Source: Caccoplasma sp905210875
GTDB taxonomy: Bacteria; Bacteroidota; Bacteroidia; Bacteroidales; UBA11471
Direction of reading: 5' to 3'
NCBI GenBank assembly: GCA_963931635.1
Contig: OZ007034.1
Location: forward strand, 2,170,001-2,234,000
DNA length: 64,000 nt
Shown: positions 8,403 to 17,311 of the stretch, one piece after another
Layout of the letters: the number at the start of each line of letters is the position of its first letter
How positions within the stretch are numbered: position 1 is the stretch's first letter
Position numbers and translations under genes: made by a program
Notes under the pieces: generated by a model
The model's database searches: none
Told to the model about the DNA's origin: nothing
Seen by the model: the letters and a program-made list of their open reading frames with translations, nothing else

Positions 8403-8945
8403 TCAGGGGATATCGATATACTTGTGGGTTTGCAGGCTGAGCGACCATTCGGGGTGGTCGAGAATGTATCTTACCACCTCGGCCGTATTGCGGCAGGAGC
8501 AGGGTTGCAGGTAGCGGTGTGCCGCATCGAAGCCGAGCCACGGAGTTATCTCCTGGCCGGTGAAGACGATTTTCAGTTCGTCGGCACGATTGAGTGCGAT
8601 GGTTGGAGTTTTGGGGCTCACCGTCACCCAGTCGATGCCGTCGGGCAGGGAGCGGGTACCGTTGGTTTCGATGTGTATGATGTAGCCGTGATTGTGCAAC
8701 AGGTCGATAAATGCCCGATCGATTTGCAGTGACGGTTCGCCTCCCGTGAGGCACACACGCCGCGCAGGATAGGCCGCGATGGCGGCAACGATGGCCTCGT
8801 CGCTCATTTCGGTATAGGAGTGGTGGTGTGTGTCGCAGAAATCACATTGCAGGTTACAACCCGAAAATCGGATAAAGATAATAGGTGTACCTGTCCAGAA
8901 ACCCTCCCCTTGCAGCGAGTAAAAAATTTCGTTAATCCGCTTCAT
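8403..8945 (-). CDS. queE: 7-carboxy-7-deazaguanine synthase (radical SAM)
   Basis: 180 residues from the ATG at 8945 (MKRINEIFYSLQGEG). The open frame begins further upstream at 9005 inside queD, but the family N-terminus starts here. The cluster motif CNLQCDFC gives the CxxxCxxC that binds the 4Fe-4S cluster, followed by a CLTGGEP S-adenosylmethionine segment and a later HIETNGT. QueE converts 6-carboxytetrahydropterin to 7-carboxy-7-deazaguanine, the step after QueD in queuosine synthesis. It overlaps queD by 14 bases, so the two are coupled. Confidence 0.93.
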   Translation of the reverse strand: MKRINEIFYSLQGEGFWTGTPIIFIRFSGCNLQCDFCDTHHHSYTEMSDEAIVAAIAAYPARRVCLTGGEPSLQIDRAFIDLLHNHGYIIHIETNGTRSLPDGIDWVTVSPKTPTIALNRADELKIVFTGQEITPWLGFDAAHRYLQPCSCRNTAEVVRYILDHPEWSLSLQTHKYIDIP

Positions 8946-9264
8946 AGCATGCCGTGTTGTTTTCCGACTCCTGTACCTCCACCTTATAGCAGTGGGGTAT
9001 TTCATTGCATATCCAGTGCGCTATGTTCTCGGCTGTGGGATTGAACGGAAGTATTTCGTTGAGGTTTTTGTGGTCGAGTCTTTCCTTGATGAGATTTTTT
9101 ATTACAGAGAAGTCTATGACCATTCCGTCGGAGTTCAGTTCCTGAGCCCGGCAGTAGACGGTGATAATCCAGTTGTGACCGTGCAGATTCTCACATTTGC
9201 TTTCATAAGAAAGCCTTAGCTGGTGAGCGGCGCTTATTTCGAGTCGTTTCTTAACGTAATACAT
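8932..9264 (-). CDS. queD: 6-carboxytetrahydropterin synthase
   Basis: 110 residues. The start is the ATG at 9264 (MYYVKKRLEISAAHQL); the frame upstream crosses the promoter element and is not coding. Zinc ligands are the His of AAHQL and the two His of LHGHNW, and the catalytic Cys lies in SKCENLHGH. The enzyme turns dihydroneopterin triphosphate into 6-carboxytetrahydropterin for queuosine. It is the first gene of a queD-queE pair. Confidence 0.93.
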   Translation of the reverse strand: MYYVKKRLEISAAHQLRLSYESKCENLHGHNWIITVYCRAQELNSDGMVIDFSVIKNLIKERLDHKNLNEILPFNPTAENIAHWICNEIPHCYKVEVQESENNTACYEAD

Positions 9265-9281
9265 GACATGAAATTTGTGTG

Positions 9282-9289
9282 CAAAGATA
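9282..9289 (-). promoter_or_regulatory. -7 element of queD-queE
   Basis: Read leftward it is TATCTTTG (exact TAnnTTTG), 18 bases before the queD ATG. It lies inside the first copy of a degenerate repeat. Confidence 0.55.
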
Positions 9290-9445
9290 GCGAAAGGCGA
9301 GCGCAGAGGCAAGGAGAAAACAAAGTTTTCACCGTTGACTATGCCGAGCCGCCTCTTGTCTTCTGAAAAGATAGCGAAAGATGAGAGGCGAGGCATGAAG
9401 AAAAAATTTTAGCTGTAGGCTATGTAGAACAGTTTCTTGTCTAGC
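9285..9445. repeat. Two degenerate tandem copies of a ~80-base element upstream of queD
   Basis: The copies begin GATAGCGAAAGGCGAG at 9286 and GATAGCGAAAGATGAG at 9370. They keep the same order of landmarks: GAGGCAAGG or GAGGCATGA, an A-rich centre, then CTATGCCGAGC or CTATGTAGAAC, and finally CTCTTGTCTT or TTCTTGTCT. Each has a weak internal dyad (GGCGAGC against GCCGAGCC). Similar elements occur between genes in other Bacteroidales from memory, but no search was done. Confidence 0.55.
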
Positions 9446-9906
9446 TGTAAGGAGTGTGAAAGGGTAGACGGTAGACATTTTGACGTTGCCGTATTTTAAG
9501 GTATGTAGAGTTGTGGAGATTCAGAAATTTGTTTCTCTCTTACGATGAAGGATTGTCTGCTGTAACTGTGAGTTGATTATTTCAAAATGTTTATGTAGTA
9601 TTGTTTTAAGTTTCAAATTGCTTTTTCTTGTATCTTTGTTCTGGTGTCATTAATATCTATATAATAAATATGAATAAGGCAAAAGGTGGTGTTTTTATGG
9701 ATAATTTGTCCATTTGTATATCTCGTAAAAATTCATTTTTGAATACTTATTTTGTTGTGAAAGTTTTATAGGTATAAATTCGAAATAAAAAATCGAATAA
9801 TTAAATCAATATGTAATATTTTACTGTTATTTAGTTTATAAATAGTATATATAAAAAATATACTCAAATTATTGCTGTGTATTGAATATTGTTTTGTCAA
9901 AATGAC
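9446..9906. other. AT-rich non-coding region upstream of dapF
   Basis: No credible coding frame. The stretch from about 9590 to 9900 is very AT-rich, which could bend DNA or bind regulators upstream of the nitrogen/lysine block; no defined site is visible. Confidence 0.5.
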
Positions 9907-9914
9907 TACATTTG
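9907..9914 (+). promoter_or_regulatory. -7 element of the dapF transcript
   Basis: TACATTTG is an exact TAnnTTTG, 63 bases before the dapF ATG. Only a partial -33 (TTG at 9882-9884) is seen. Confidence 0.6.
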
Positions 9915-9977
9915 CAGAAAAATAATAGCAAAAAGATATTTGCAAAAAGTCTTTGGTTCCTAAAAGAAAGAACGAAT

Positions 9978-10811
9978 ATGAGATTTACAAAAATGCACGG
10001 AGCTGGAAATGATTATGTTTACATCGATTGCATGCAAGGAGTCCCTGCACACCCTGAGCAACTGGCTGTAAGCATGAGTGACCGTCATTTTGGTATAGGA
10101 TCCGATGGACTGGTGTTGATTATGCCTTCACAAGTGGCTGATTTTCGTATGCGTATGTTCAATGCCGATGGTTCCGAAGCGCAAATGTGTGGGAATGCAT
10201 CGCGTTGCGTAGGAAAATATGTGTATGACAACGGTCTGACAGACAAGACCGATATTACCCTCGAAACGAAAGCCGGTATCAAGCCAATGCGATTGACGGT
10301 TTCTGACGGTAAAGTTTCATCGGTGTGTGTGGATATGGGTGAACCGGTATTGAAGCCTGTCTGCATACCGGTTGCACTGTCGGGCGAACGTACAGTGGCT
10401 GTGCCATTGGAACTTCCCGGTGCTGCATTTACGATGACATGCGTATCGATGGGAAATCCACACGCCGTCATATTTGTACCGAAACTCAGTGAAATCGATG
10501 TTCACAAGTGGGGCCCGATAGCCGAACATCATGCACTTTTCCCTGAACGTTGTAACATAGAGTTTGCCGAGGTGCTTTCCAAAGAGGAAATTACCATGCG
10601 TGTGTGGGAGCGTGGGGCCGGAGAGACGTTGGCCTGTGGTACAGGAGCTTGTGCCACGTTGGTGGCTGCCGTGTTAAATGGCCTTACCGATCGACGTGCT
10701 CGTCTTCGCTTATTGGGGGGGACTCTCGATATAACGTGGAGCGAAAATGACAATCATGTCTACATGAGCGGCGGTGCCGTAACGGTTTTTACCGGAGAAT
10801 GGCTGTTGTAA
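9978..10811 (+). CDS. dapF: Diaminopimelate epimerase
   Basis: 277 residues. The ATG at 9978 (MRFTKMHGAGNDY) is chosen because the longer frame would begin within the -7 promoter element. The two catalytic cysteines are Cys71 (MCGNASRC) and Cys220 (ACGTGAC). DapF converts LL- to meso-diaminopimelate, the lysine and peptidoglycan precursor. It precedes dapL by 41 bases, so the last two steps of the aminotransferase variant of the pathway are together and probably co-transcribed. Confidence 0.96.
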   Translation: MRFTKMHGAGNDYVYIDCMQGVPAHPEQLAVSMSDRHFGIGSDGLVLIMPSQVADFRMRMFNADGSEAQMCGNASRCVGKYVYDNGLTDKTDITLETKAGIKPMRLTVSDGKVSSVCVDMGEPVLKPVCIPVALSGERTVAVPLELPGAAFTMTCVSMGNPHAVIFVPKLSEIDVHKWGPIAEHHALFPERCNIEFAEVLSKEEITMRVWERGAGETLACGTGACATLVAAVLNGLTDRRARLRLLGGTLDITWSENDNHVYMSGGAVTVFTGEWLL

Positions 10812-10852
10812 GTATCTTTTTGTATCGAGTGCAACAGAAAAAGCAAAAGATT

Positions 10853-12085
10853 ATGGCATTAGTAAACGAACAATTTTTAAAACTTCCCGAGAGTTATCTC
10901 TTTACCGAGATTGCCCGCAAGGTCAATGCATTTAAATTGGTGCACCCCGATGCACACATTATACGGTTGGGTATCGGCGATGTAACACGGCCATTACCAC
11001 CGTCGGTCATTGCAGCCTTGCATAAGGCCGTCGATGAGATGGCTCATGTTGAGACTTTCCATGGGTATGGTCCCGAGCAAGGATATCGTTTTCTTATCGA
11101 TGCCATCATCAAGCACGATTTCGAATCGCGTGGTGTAAGACTCAGCCCTTCCGAAGTGTTTATCAGCGACGGAGCCAAAAGCGACATAGGAAACATAGGA
11201 GATATTTTAAGTAAAGACAATCGTGTGGCTATTACCGACCCGGTCTATCCCGTCTATGTCGATACCAATGTCATGGGTTGTCGGGCTGGCGATTTGATGC
11301 CAGACGGACGTTGGAGTGATATTGCCTATATTCCTTGTTGTGCAGAGAACGGCTTTGTCCCGGAGTTGCCGACCGAGAAACCCGATATTATTTATCTCTG
11401 TTACCCCAATAATCCAACGGGGACGGCCTTGCCTAAGAGTGAATTGAAAAAATGGGTCGACTATGCGTTAAAAAACGAGGTACTCATACTTTTTGATGCT
11501 GCTTATGAAGCTTTCATCAGTGAAAAAGATGTACCGCACAGCATTTATGAAATAAGAGGAGCCAAACAGGTTGCCATTGAGTTCCGAAGCTTCTCCAAGA
11601 CTGCCGGTTTTACCGGTCTGAGATGCGGCTATACAGTTGTACCCAAGGAGTTGAATGCCTATCGTTTCAACGGAGAACGGGTCGATCTCAACCGCTTGTG
11701 GAGTCGGCGTCAGAGTACAAAATACAACGGTACCGCCTACATTGTGCAAAGGGCGGCCGAGGCAATCTATACTCCACAGGGACAGAAAGAAATACGCGAA
11801 AACATCGCCTATTACATGGATAATGCACGTATTATCCGCGAAGGACTTTCTTCGCTTGGACTCGATGTTTACGGTGGAGTGAATGCCCCTTACATCTGGT
11901 TGAAAACTCCCGGAGATACCGATTCATGGAAATTCTTCGATCGTCTTTTGTTTGAATGTCATGTGGTAAGTACACCCGGTATCGGATTTGGTCCCGGCGG
12001 AGAAGGATATTTGCGACTGACAGCTTTTGGCGACAAGGATGAGGTAAAAGAGGCGGTAGAAAGAATAAGAAACTGGAAAATATAA
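10853..12085 (+). CDS. dapL: LL-diaminopimelate aminotransferase
   Basis: 410 residues from the ATG at 10853 (MALVNEQFLKLPESYLF), the usual family start; the frame extends 18 codons further back over dapF. Fold-type I aminotransferase with YPNNPTG (about 184-190) and the PLP lysine Lys249 in SFSKTAGFTG. It makes LL-diaminopimelate directly from tetrahydrodipicolinate with glutamate as amino donor, bypassing acylated intermediates. Its place ahead of the glutamine/glutamate synthesis genes fits the need for glutamate. Confidence 0.96.
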   Translation: MALVNEQFLKLPESYLFTEIARKVNAFKLVHPDAHIIRLGIGDVTRPLPPSVIAALHKAVDEMAHVETFHGYGPEQGYRFLIDAIIKHDFESRGVRLSPSEVFISDGAKSDIGNIGDILSKDNRVAITDPVYPVYVDTNVMGCRAGDLMPDGRWSDIAYIPCCAENGFVPELPTEKPDIIYLCYPNNPTGTALPKSELKKWVDYALKNEVLILFDAAYEAFISEKDVPHSIYEIRGAKQVAIEFRSFSKTAGFTGLRCGYTVVPKELNAYRFNGERVDLNRLWSRRQSTKYNGTAYIVQRAAEAIYTPQGQKEIRENIAYYMDNARIIREGLSSLGLDVYGGVNAPYIWLKTPGDTDSWKFFDRLLFECHVVSTPGIGFGPGGEGYLRLTAFGDKDEVKEAVERIRNWKI

Positions 12086-12327
12086 CCCTTTTCTAAATAT
12101 AAAAGAAGAGACAAAACAAAACCCGATTTTCATTATATGTAAACCTTAAAAAAAGATTGTTATGGGAAAAACAGATGCTTATTTGTCGGCTTCGAGAAAA
12201 CAGAACCCCCTGGAGTGGGGGATTAGTCAAACAAGGTATAGATAGATGGGCTATCGATTGTGGCACTCTATCGAAAGGTTTTCAGCGAAAAAATAGGATT
12301 ACAAGAAACACAAAAAAAAGATTTGTT
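12086..12327 (+). other. Leader region with small hairpins before the porin-like gene
   Basis: Contains CCCCC/GGGGG (about 12208-12223) and GATAGATGGGCTATC (about 12241-12255) hairpins. Neither is followed by a T run, so they look like leader structure rather than terminators. No promoter could be fixed. Confidence 0.35.
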
Positions 12328-13041
12328 ATGAATGCAAAAGTAATATCGACGGTAATGGCTTTTATCATTGCATCGACAGCAGCCCTGAGCACTCAAGCCG
12401 AAGAATTGTCTCTCAATAAGGAAAAAGGTGTTTCCATATCGTTAGGCGCCGATGTCGTAAGTTCATATATTTGGCGTGGTTCGTTCCTCGATGGAGCATC
12501 GGTACAACCCGCTATATCACTCGATGTGGCTGGCCTCTCAGTAGGTATGTGGGGTAGCACGTCGCTCACTTCATTTGCCAATTGGAGTAACTCTTATAAA
12601 GAGCTTGATCTCTATATCAGCTATGGTATCAAGGGATTCTCTGTCACGGTTACCGATTATTTCTGTGCTTCGGAAGACGATATGTATTTTCGTGGCTGGG
12701 GCGATGTTCATATTTTGGAGGGAACGGTAGGTTATGATTTCTCCGAATGTTGCAATTTCCCTCTTTCCGTAGCTTGGAATACCAACTTCGTCAATGACGA
12801 CGACTATTCCACCTATATACATTTAGGATATGACTTTGCCATCAAAGGTGTCGATATGAGCGCCGGTCTCGGTGTCACACCGTGGGAGGGGGCTTATGCT
12901 TCGGACTTCAATGTAACCGATATTTCGTTGCGTGCAACCAAAACCTTCTCTTTGAAAAACTTTGAGCCTGCCATTTGGGTTGAAGGTATCTTCGCTCCGG
13001 CAGCCAACGATGCTTTTCTTGTTGTAGGATTTTCATTTTAA
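12328..13041 (+). CDS. Small outer-membrane beta-barrel (TorF/porin-like) protein
   Basis: 237 residues from the ATG at 12328 (MNAKVISTVMAF), which begins a clear signal peptide with cleavage near STQAEE; the longer frame runs through leader hairpins. The mature part is alternating amphipathic strands with many aromatic residues and ends in F (VVGFSF), as outer-membrane barrels do. The first strand carries SSYIWRG, as in TorF-like putative porins. Its position just before PII and AmtB suggests a role in letting small nitrogen compounds across the outer membrane; that is inference from context. Confidence 0.7.
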   Translation: MNAKVISTVMAFIIASTAALSTQAEELSLNKEKGVSISLGADVVSSYIWRGSFLDGASVQPAISLDVAGLSVGMWGSTSLTSFANWSNSYKELDLYISYGIKGFSVTVTDYFCASEDDMYFRGWGDVHILEGTVGYDFSECCNFPLSVAWNTNFVNDDDYSTYIHLGYDFAIKGVDMSAGLGVTPWEGAYASDFNVTDISLRATKTFSLKNFEPAIWVEGIFAPAANDAFLVVGFSF

Positions 13042-13074
13042 TGAGAGAAAACAAACCTTTAAAAAGTCAGAACA

Positions 13075-13431
13075 ATGAAAAAAATTGAAGCAATCATACG
13101 CAAGACCAAATTTGAAGATGTAAAAGATGCCTTGCTTGCTGCCGATATCGAATGGTTTTCTTATTACGATGTGCGTGGAGTGGGTAAATCACGTCAGGCA
13201 CGCATCTACCGTGGTGTAATGTACGATACCAGTTCTATCGAGCGTACCATGATTTCGATAGTGGTTCGTGACAAGAATGTTGAGAAAACCGTACAGGCCA
13301 TCATGAAAGCCGCACACACCGGTGAGATAGGCGACGGTCGCATATTTGTCATGCCCATCGACGATGCCATACGCATTCGCACGGCCGAGCGCGGCGACAT
13401 AGCGCTCTATAATGCCGAGCAGGAAGAGTAG
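13075..13431 (+). CDS. glnK: PII nitrogen regulatory protein
   Basis: 118 residues. PII fold with the T-loop YRGVMYDTSS; Tyr50 lies at the place of the uridylylated Tyr51 of E. coli PII, and the B-loop is TGEIGDGRIFV. PII senses 2-oxoglutarate and ATP/ADP, and GlnK-type members block AmtB. The gene is 93 bases upstream of amtB and 33 bases after the porin-like gene, the classic glnK-amtB pairing. Whether Tyr50 is modified cannot be told, as no glnD is in the window. Confidence 0.94.
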   Translation: MKKIEAIIRKTKFEDVKDALLAADIEWFSYYDVRGVGKSRQARIYRGVMYDTSSIERTMISIVVRDKNVEKTVQAIMKAAHTGEIGDGRIFVMPIDDAIRIRTAERGDIALYNAEQEE

Positions 13432-13524
13432 GGGGCTCCCGCCTCTTCACCATTGGATTGTCGTGACATGAGGTTCACGATGAGACAGAGAAACCATATT
13501 CAAAATTTTCAAAAAGCATATCTT

Positions 13525-14904
13525 ATGGATAAATATATAAAAAGCCTGATGCGATTGTTTATGATCGTGGCAATACTGGGCATCTCGGGAATATTTTCCG
13601 ATGTAGTCGCCCAAGAACCGATGGCCGAAGTTGCGGCCGAAACCCTTGTCGACACTCCCACGCTCGATAGTGGAAATACGGCTTGGATAATGGTGGCAAC
13701 CATTCTTGTGTTGTTGATGAGCATTCCCGGCATTGCTCTTTTTTACGGCGGTCTTGTACGCCAGAAAAACGTGTTGAGCGTGATCATGCAGACCCTTTTT
13801 ATTGTCGGTGTCGTTTCGATTTTGTGGGTGGCTTTCGGGTATAGCTGGGCCTTCGGAACCGGTTTTATGGAGTCGGGCAACCCGTTGAAAGCCGTGATTG
13901 GAGGTTTCGACAAAGTCTTCCTGCGAGGCATAACCTTGGATACCCTCACCGTAGGGAACATTCCCGAATTGACCTTTGTCATGTTCCAATGTATGTTTGC
14001 CATCATCACACCCGCCCTTATCTTGGGCGCATTTGCCGAGCGCATCAAGTTCTCGGGCTACACCCTCTTCATCATCTTGTGGGTGATTATAGCCTATTTC
14101 CCCATGGCTCACTGGGTGTGGGGCGGTGGTTTCCTGCAACAAATGGGAGCCATTGATTTCGCCGGAGGAACGGTGGTACACATCAACGCCGGTATCTCGG
14201 CACTGGTCATGGCCATCATGCTGGGTAAACGCGAAGATTATCGCATCGGTCACCCTATCACGCCCCACAATATTACGTTTGTTTTTATGGGAACGTCGTT
14301 CCTGTGGCTGGGGTGGTTCGGATTCAATGCCGGTAGTGGTCTCGCCGCAGACGGATTGGCCGCCAACGCCTTCCTGGTAACCCATGTAGCCACGGCTGTT
14401 GCCGCCGTCACCTGGTTGGTTATCGATTGGCTTTGCAACAAGAAACCCACCACGGTCGGTGCGTGCACCGGTGCTGTGGCCGGATTGGTGGCCATTACAC
14501 CGGCTGCCGGCACGGTCGATTTGCTGGGTGCCTTCTTTATCGGTCTCATTACACCCATTGTCTGCTTCTTTATGGTAGCCGTGGTAAAACCGAAATTCAA
14601 ATACGATGACGCTCTCGATGCTTTTGGCGTACATGGTGTCGGAGGTATTGTAGGGTCGATTCTTACCGGTGTTTTTGCGACACGTTATGTTACCGGTGAA
14701 GACGGAGTACAAGGTGCATTATATGGAGACTGGCATCAGTTGTGGGTACAAGTTTTTGCCACAGTGGTGTCGATGGTGTTCAGTGCCGTGGTAACCTTCA
14801 TCTTGTATAAGATAGTCGACAAGACGGTTGGTATCCGAGCCGACAGACGGGTTGAAGACGAGGGTCTCGACATCTATGAGCACGGAGAGTCGGCTTACAA
14901 CTAA
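13525..14904 (+). CDS. amtB: Ammonium transporter AmtB
   Basis: 459 residues from the ATG at 13525. A signal-peptide-like N terminus (MRLFMIVAILGISGIF, ending near VVAQE) precedes the Amt core of eleven helices. Pore marks are the twin His: one in GGTVVHINAG and one in DAFGVHGVGG. The family imports ammonium and is gated by GlnK, encoded just upstream. The open frame reaches back to 13453, but those residues are charged and unlike the family. Confidence 0.95.
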   Translation: MDKYIKSLMRLFMIVAILGISGIFSDVVAQEPMAEVAAETLVDTPTLDSGNTAWIMVATILVLLMSIPGIALFYGGLVRQKNVLSVIMQTLFIVGVVSILWVAFGYSWAFGTGFMESGNPLKAVIGGFDKVFLRGITLDTLTVGNIPELTFVMFQCMFAIITPALILGAFAERIKFSGYTLFIILWVIIAYFPMAHWVWGGGFLQQMGAIDFAGGTVVHINAGISALVMAIMLGKREDYRIGHPITPHNITFVFMGTSFLWLGWFGFNAGSGLAADGLAANAFLVTHVATAVAAVTWLVIDWLCNKKPTTVGACTGAVAGLVAITPAAGTVDLLGAFFIGLITPIVCFFMVAVVKPKFKYDDALDAFGVHGVGGIVGSILTGVFATRYVTGEDGVQGALYGDWHQLWVQVFATVVSMVFSAVVTFILYKIVDKTVGIRADRRVEDEGLDIYEHGESAYN

Positions 14905-14919
14905 TTACTATCATCTCGT

Positions 14920-14960
14920 CGGCAGGAGGGAGGCTCCTGCGGGAAAACTCGCTCCTGCCG
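14920..14960 (+). promoter_or_regulatory. Mutually exclusive hairpins between amtB and glnN
   Basis: GGCAGGAG at 14921-14928 can pair either with the near CTCCTGC (14934-14940) or with the far CTCCTGCC (14952-14959). The far pairing extends to CGGCAGGAG/CTCCTGCCG and is followed by TATTTATAAT, a poor T run. Attenuator or partial terminator is possible. Confidence 0.45.
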
Positions 14961-15004
14961 TATTTATAATACAACAACCCTATCTCTAAACAATATAGTA
15001 AAAA

Positions 15005-17191
15005 ATGAGTACATTAAGATTTCAAGTTCTTGACGAAGCCTTCAAACGGAAAGCTGTCGTTCTCGACGCGGAAGAGAAACGTCCGTCGGAATTCTTTGGA
15101 GAACACGTGTTCGGTCGTGCTGCCATGGCCAAATACCTCTCCAAGAGAACCTACAATGCCATCATTGATGCCATCGACAACGGAACACCTCTGAGCCGCG
15201 AGTATGCCGACGGTGTGGCCACCGGCATGAAACAGTGGGCCATGGAGCAGGGTGCTACCCACTATACCCACTGGTTCCAACCTCTTACCGGAGGTACGGC
15301 CGAGAAACACGATGCTTTTATCGAGTTTGACAAAGGCGCCGTTATTGAAGAGTTCTCGGGAAAAATCCTTATCCAGCAAGAACCCGATGCTTCGAGTTTC
15401 CCCAGCGGAGGCATCCGCAACACGTTTGAGGCTCGTGGTTATTCGGCCTGGGATCCCTCGTCTCCCGCTTTTGTTGTAGGCGATACCTTGTGTATTCCTA
15501 CCGTATTTATCTCTTACACCGGAGAGGCTCTCGACTACAAAACTCCTTTGCTCAAAGCCATATCGGCATTGAACGAAGCCGCTGTGAAAGTATGCCACTT
15601 CTTCGATGAGAATGTAACCAAAGTCTTTTCTTATCTGGGCTGGGAACAGGAATACTTCCTTGTCGATGAGGCTCTTTATGCCGCACGTCCCGACCTGGTA
15701 TTGACCGGCCGTACCCTTATGGGTCACGACAGTGCCAAGAACCAGCAGCTCGAAGACCATTACTTCGGTTCGATTCCTACACGTGTCATCTCTTTCATGT
15801 CCGACCTCGAACGCGAGTGCCTGAAACTGGGCATTCCTGTTAAGACCCGTCACAACGAGGTTGCTCCCAACCAGTTTGAAGTAGCTCCTATTTTTGAGGA
15901 GACCAACCTGGCCAATGACCACAACCTCCTGCTCATGTCGATGATGAAAAAAGTGGCCCGTCGTCACAACTTCCGTGTGCTGTTGCACGAGAAACCTTTC
16001 AAAGGTATCAACGGTTCGGGCAAACACAACAACTGGTCTATGGGTACCAATACGGGTGTCAATCTGTTGGCTCCCGGTAAGACCGGTATGGAAAACTTGC
16101 AGTTTGTCACCTTCCTGGTGAATGTGTTGATGGCTGTTTACAAACACAACGACTTGCTCAAAGCCTCTATCTGCTCGGCTACCAATGCTCACCGTCTGGG
16201 CGCCAATGAGGCACCCCCTGCCATTGTTTCGGTGTTCCTCGGCAAACAGATTACAGAGGTTCTCGATAAGCTCGAAGCCGCTACGACCGACGAGGCCATC
16301 ACCATGGATCCCAAGGCCGGCCTGAAAATCGGTGTGGCTCACATTCCCGAGATTTTCCTCGACAATACCGACCGCAACCGTACCTCTCCCTTCGCCTTTA
16401 CCGGCAACCGCTTCGAGTTCCGTGCCGTAGGTTCATCGGCCAACTGTGGTGCCGCCATGATTGTGCTCAACACCGCCGTGGCTGCTCAACTCAACGATTT
16501 CTATGCCGAAGTATCGAAACTTATTGCTTCCGGCACACAGAAAGAGAAAGCCATCTTCACCGTTATCCGCTCGCTCATCAAGGAGTGCAAGGCCATTCGC
16601 TTTGATGGCAACGGTTACAGCGACGAATGGAAAGCCGAAGCTGCCCGTCGTGGCCTCGATTGTGAGACGAGTGTGCCTCTCAACTTCGATGCCTATCTGC
16701 GTCCGCAGAACGTGAAGATATTTACCGATACCAAAGTAATGAGCGAGGTAGAGTTGCATTCACGTTGCGAAGTAAAATGGGAAACATACACCAAGAAGAT
16801 ACAGATTGAGGCTCGTGTACTCGGCGACCTGGCTATGAATCATATTGTGCCGGTAGCTTCGCGTTACCAGTCGATACTGCTTGAAAACATTGCCAAGTTC
16901 AACGCTCTCTTCTCGGCCGATGAGGCGAAAGCTCTTGCAGCCCAGGATGTAGAGGTTGTGCGCAAGGTTTCGAAGCATATTACCGAGGTGATTACCAAGG
17001 TCGATGCCATGGTTGATGCGCGCAAGGTGGCCAATAAAATTACCGACGAACGCGAGAAAGCCATCGCTTATCACGATACCGTGGTACCCTTGATGGACGA
17101 AATCCGTTACCACATCGATAAGCTCGAACTTATTGTAGATAACGAGATGTGGCCTCTGCCCAAGTATCGCGAACTGTTATTTATCCGCTAA
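15005..17191 (+). CDS. glnN: Glutamine synthetase type III
   Basis: 728 residues, the usual size of GSIII (GlnN), much longer than GSI. Family marks include the N-terminal FGEHVFG, the catalytic NGSGKHNNWSMGTN and the later EFRAVGSSANC. It makes glutamine from glutamate, ammonium and ATP in the cytoplasm, as a dodecamer in this family. It follows amtB by 100 bases that hold alternative hairpins and precedes gltB, so imported ammonium can pass directly into GS-GOGAT. Confidence 0.97.
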   Translation: MSTLRFQVLDEAFKRKAVVLDAEEKRPSEFFGEHVFGRAAMAKYLSKRTYNAIIDAIDNGTPLSREYADGVATGMKQWAMEQGATHYTHWFQPLTGGTAEKHDAFIEFDKGAVIEEFSGKILIQQEPDASSFPSGGIRNTFEARGYSAWDPSSPAFVVGDTLCIPTVFISYTGEALDYKTPLLKAISALNEAAVKVCHFFDENVTKVFSYLGWEQEYFLVDEALYAARPDLVLTGRTLMGHDSAKNQQLEDHYFGSIPTRVISFMSDLERECLKLGIPVKTRHNEVAPNQFEVAPIFEETNLANDHNLLLMSMMKKVARRHNFRVLLHEKPFKGINGSGKHNNWSMGTNTGVNLLAPGKTGMENLQFVTFLVNVLMAVYKHNDLLKASICSATNAHRLGANEAPPAIVSVFLGKQITEVLDKLEAATTDEAITMDPKAGLKIGVAHIPEIFLDNTDRNRTSPFAFTGNRFEFRAVGSSANCGAAMIVLNTAVAAQLNDFYAEVSKLIASGTQKEKAIFTVIRSLIKECKAIRFDGNGYSDEWKAEAARRGLDCETSVPLNFDAYLRPQNVKIFTDTKVMSEVELHSRCEVKWETYTKKIQIEARVLGDLAMNHIVPVASRYQSILLENIAKFNALFSADEAKALAAQDVEVVRKVSKHITEVITKVDAMVDARKVANKITDEREKAIAYHDTVVPLMDEIRYHIDKLELIVDNEMWPLPKYRELLFIR

Positions 17192-17205
17192 TGAATACTT
17201 TTTCC

Positions 17206-17287
17206 CACACTCATCAATGAGTGTAACAGACCTGTACCGGCCGACCGGATTTGAGGGCATTTGTCCGGTCGGCCCGGCAGGTTTCTT
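17206..17287 (+). terminator. Two hairpins between glnN and gltB
   Basis: ACACTCAT/ATGAGTGT (17206-17223) is followed by a longer stem GGCCGACCGG (17239-17248) with CCGGTCGGCC (17265-17274), then GGCAGGTTTCTT. The second may end the glnN message in part; the T run is weak. Confidence 0.5.
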
Positions 17288-17311
17288 AAAATAATACATA
17301 CTTTTTAAGCT

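Noticed and set aside
8350..8754. N-terminal extension of the BASS-like carrier
   Set aside because: It overlaps queE in another frame and has Arg/His-rich shadow composition; the membrane protein starts at 8349.
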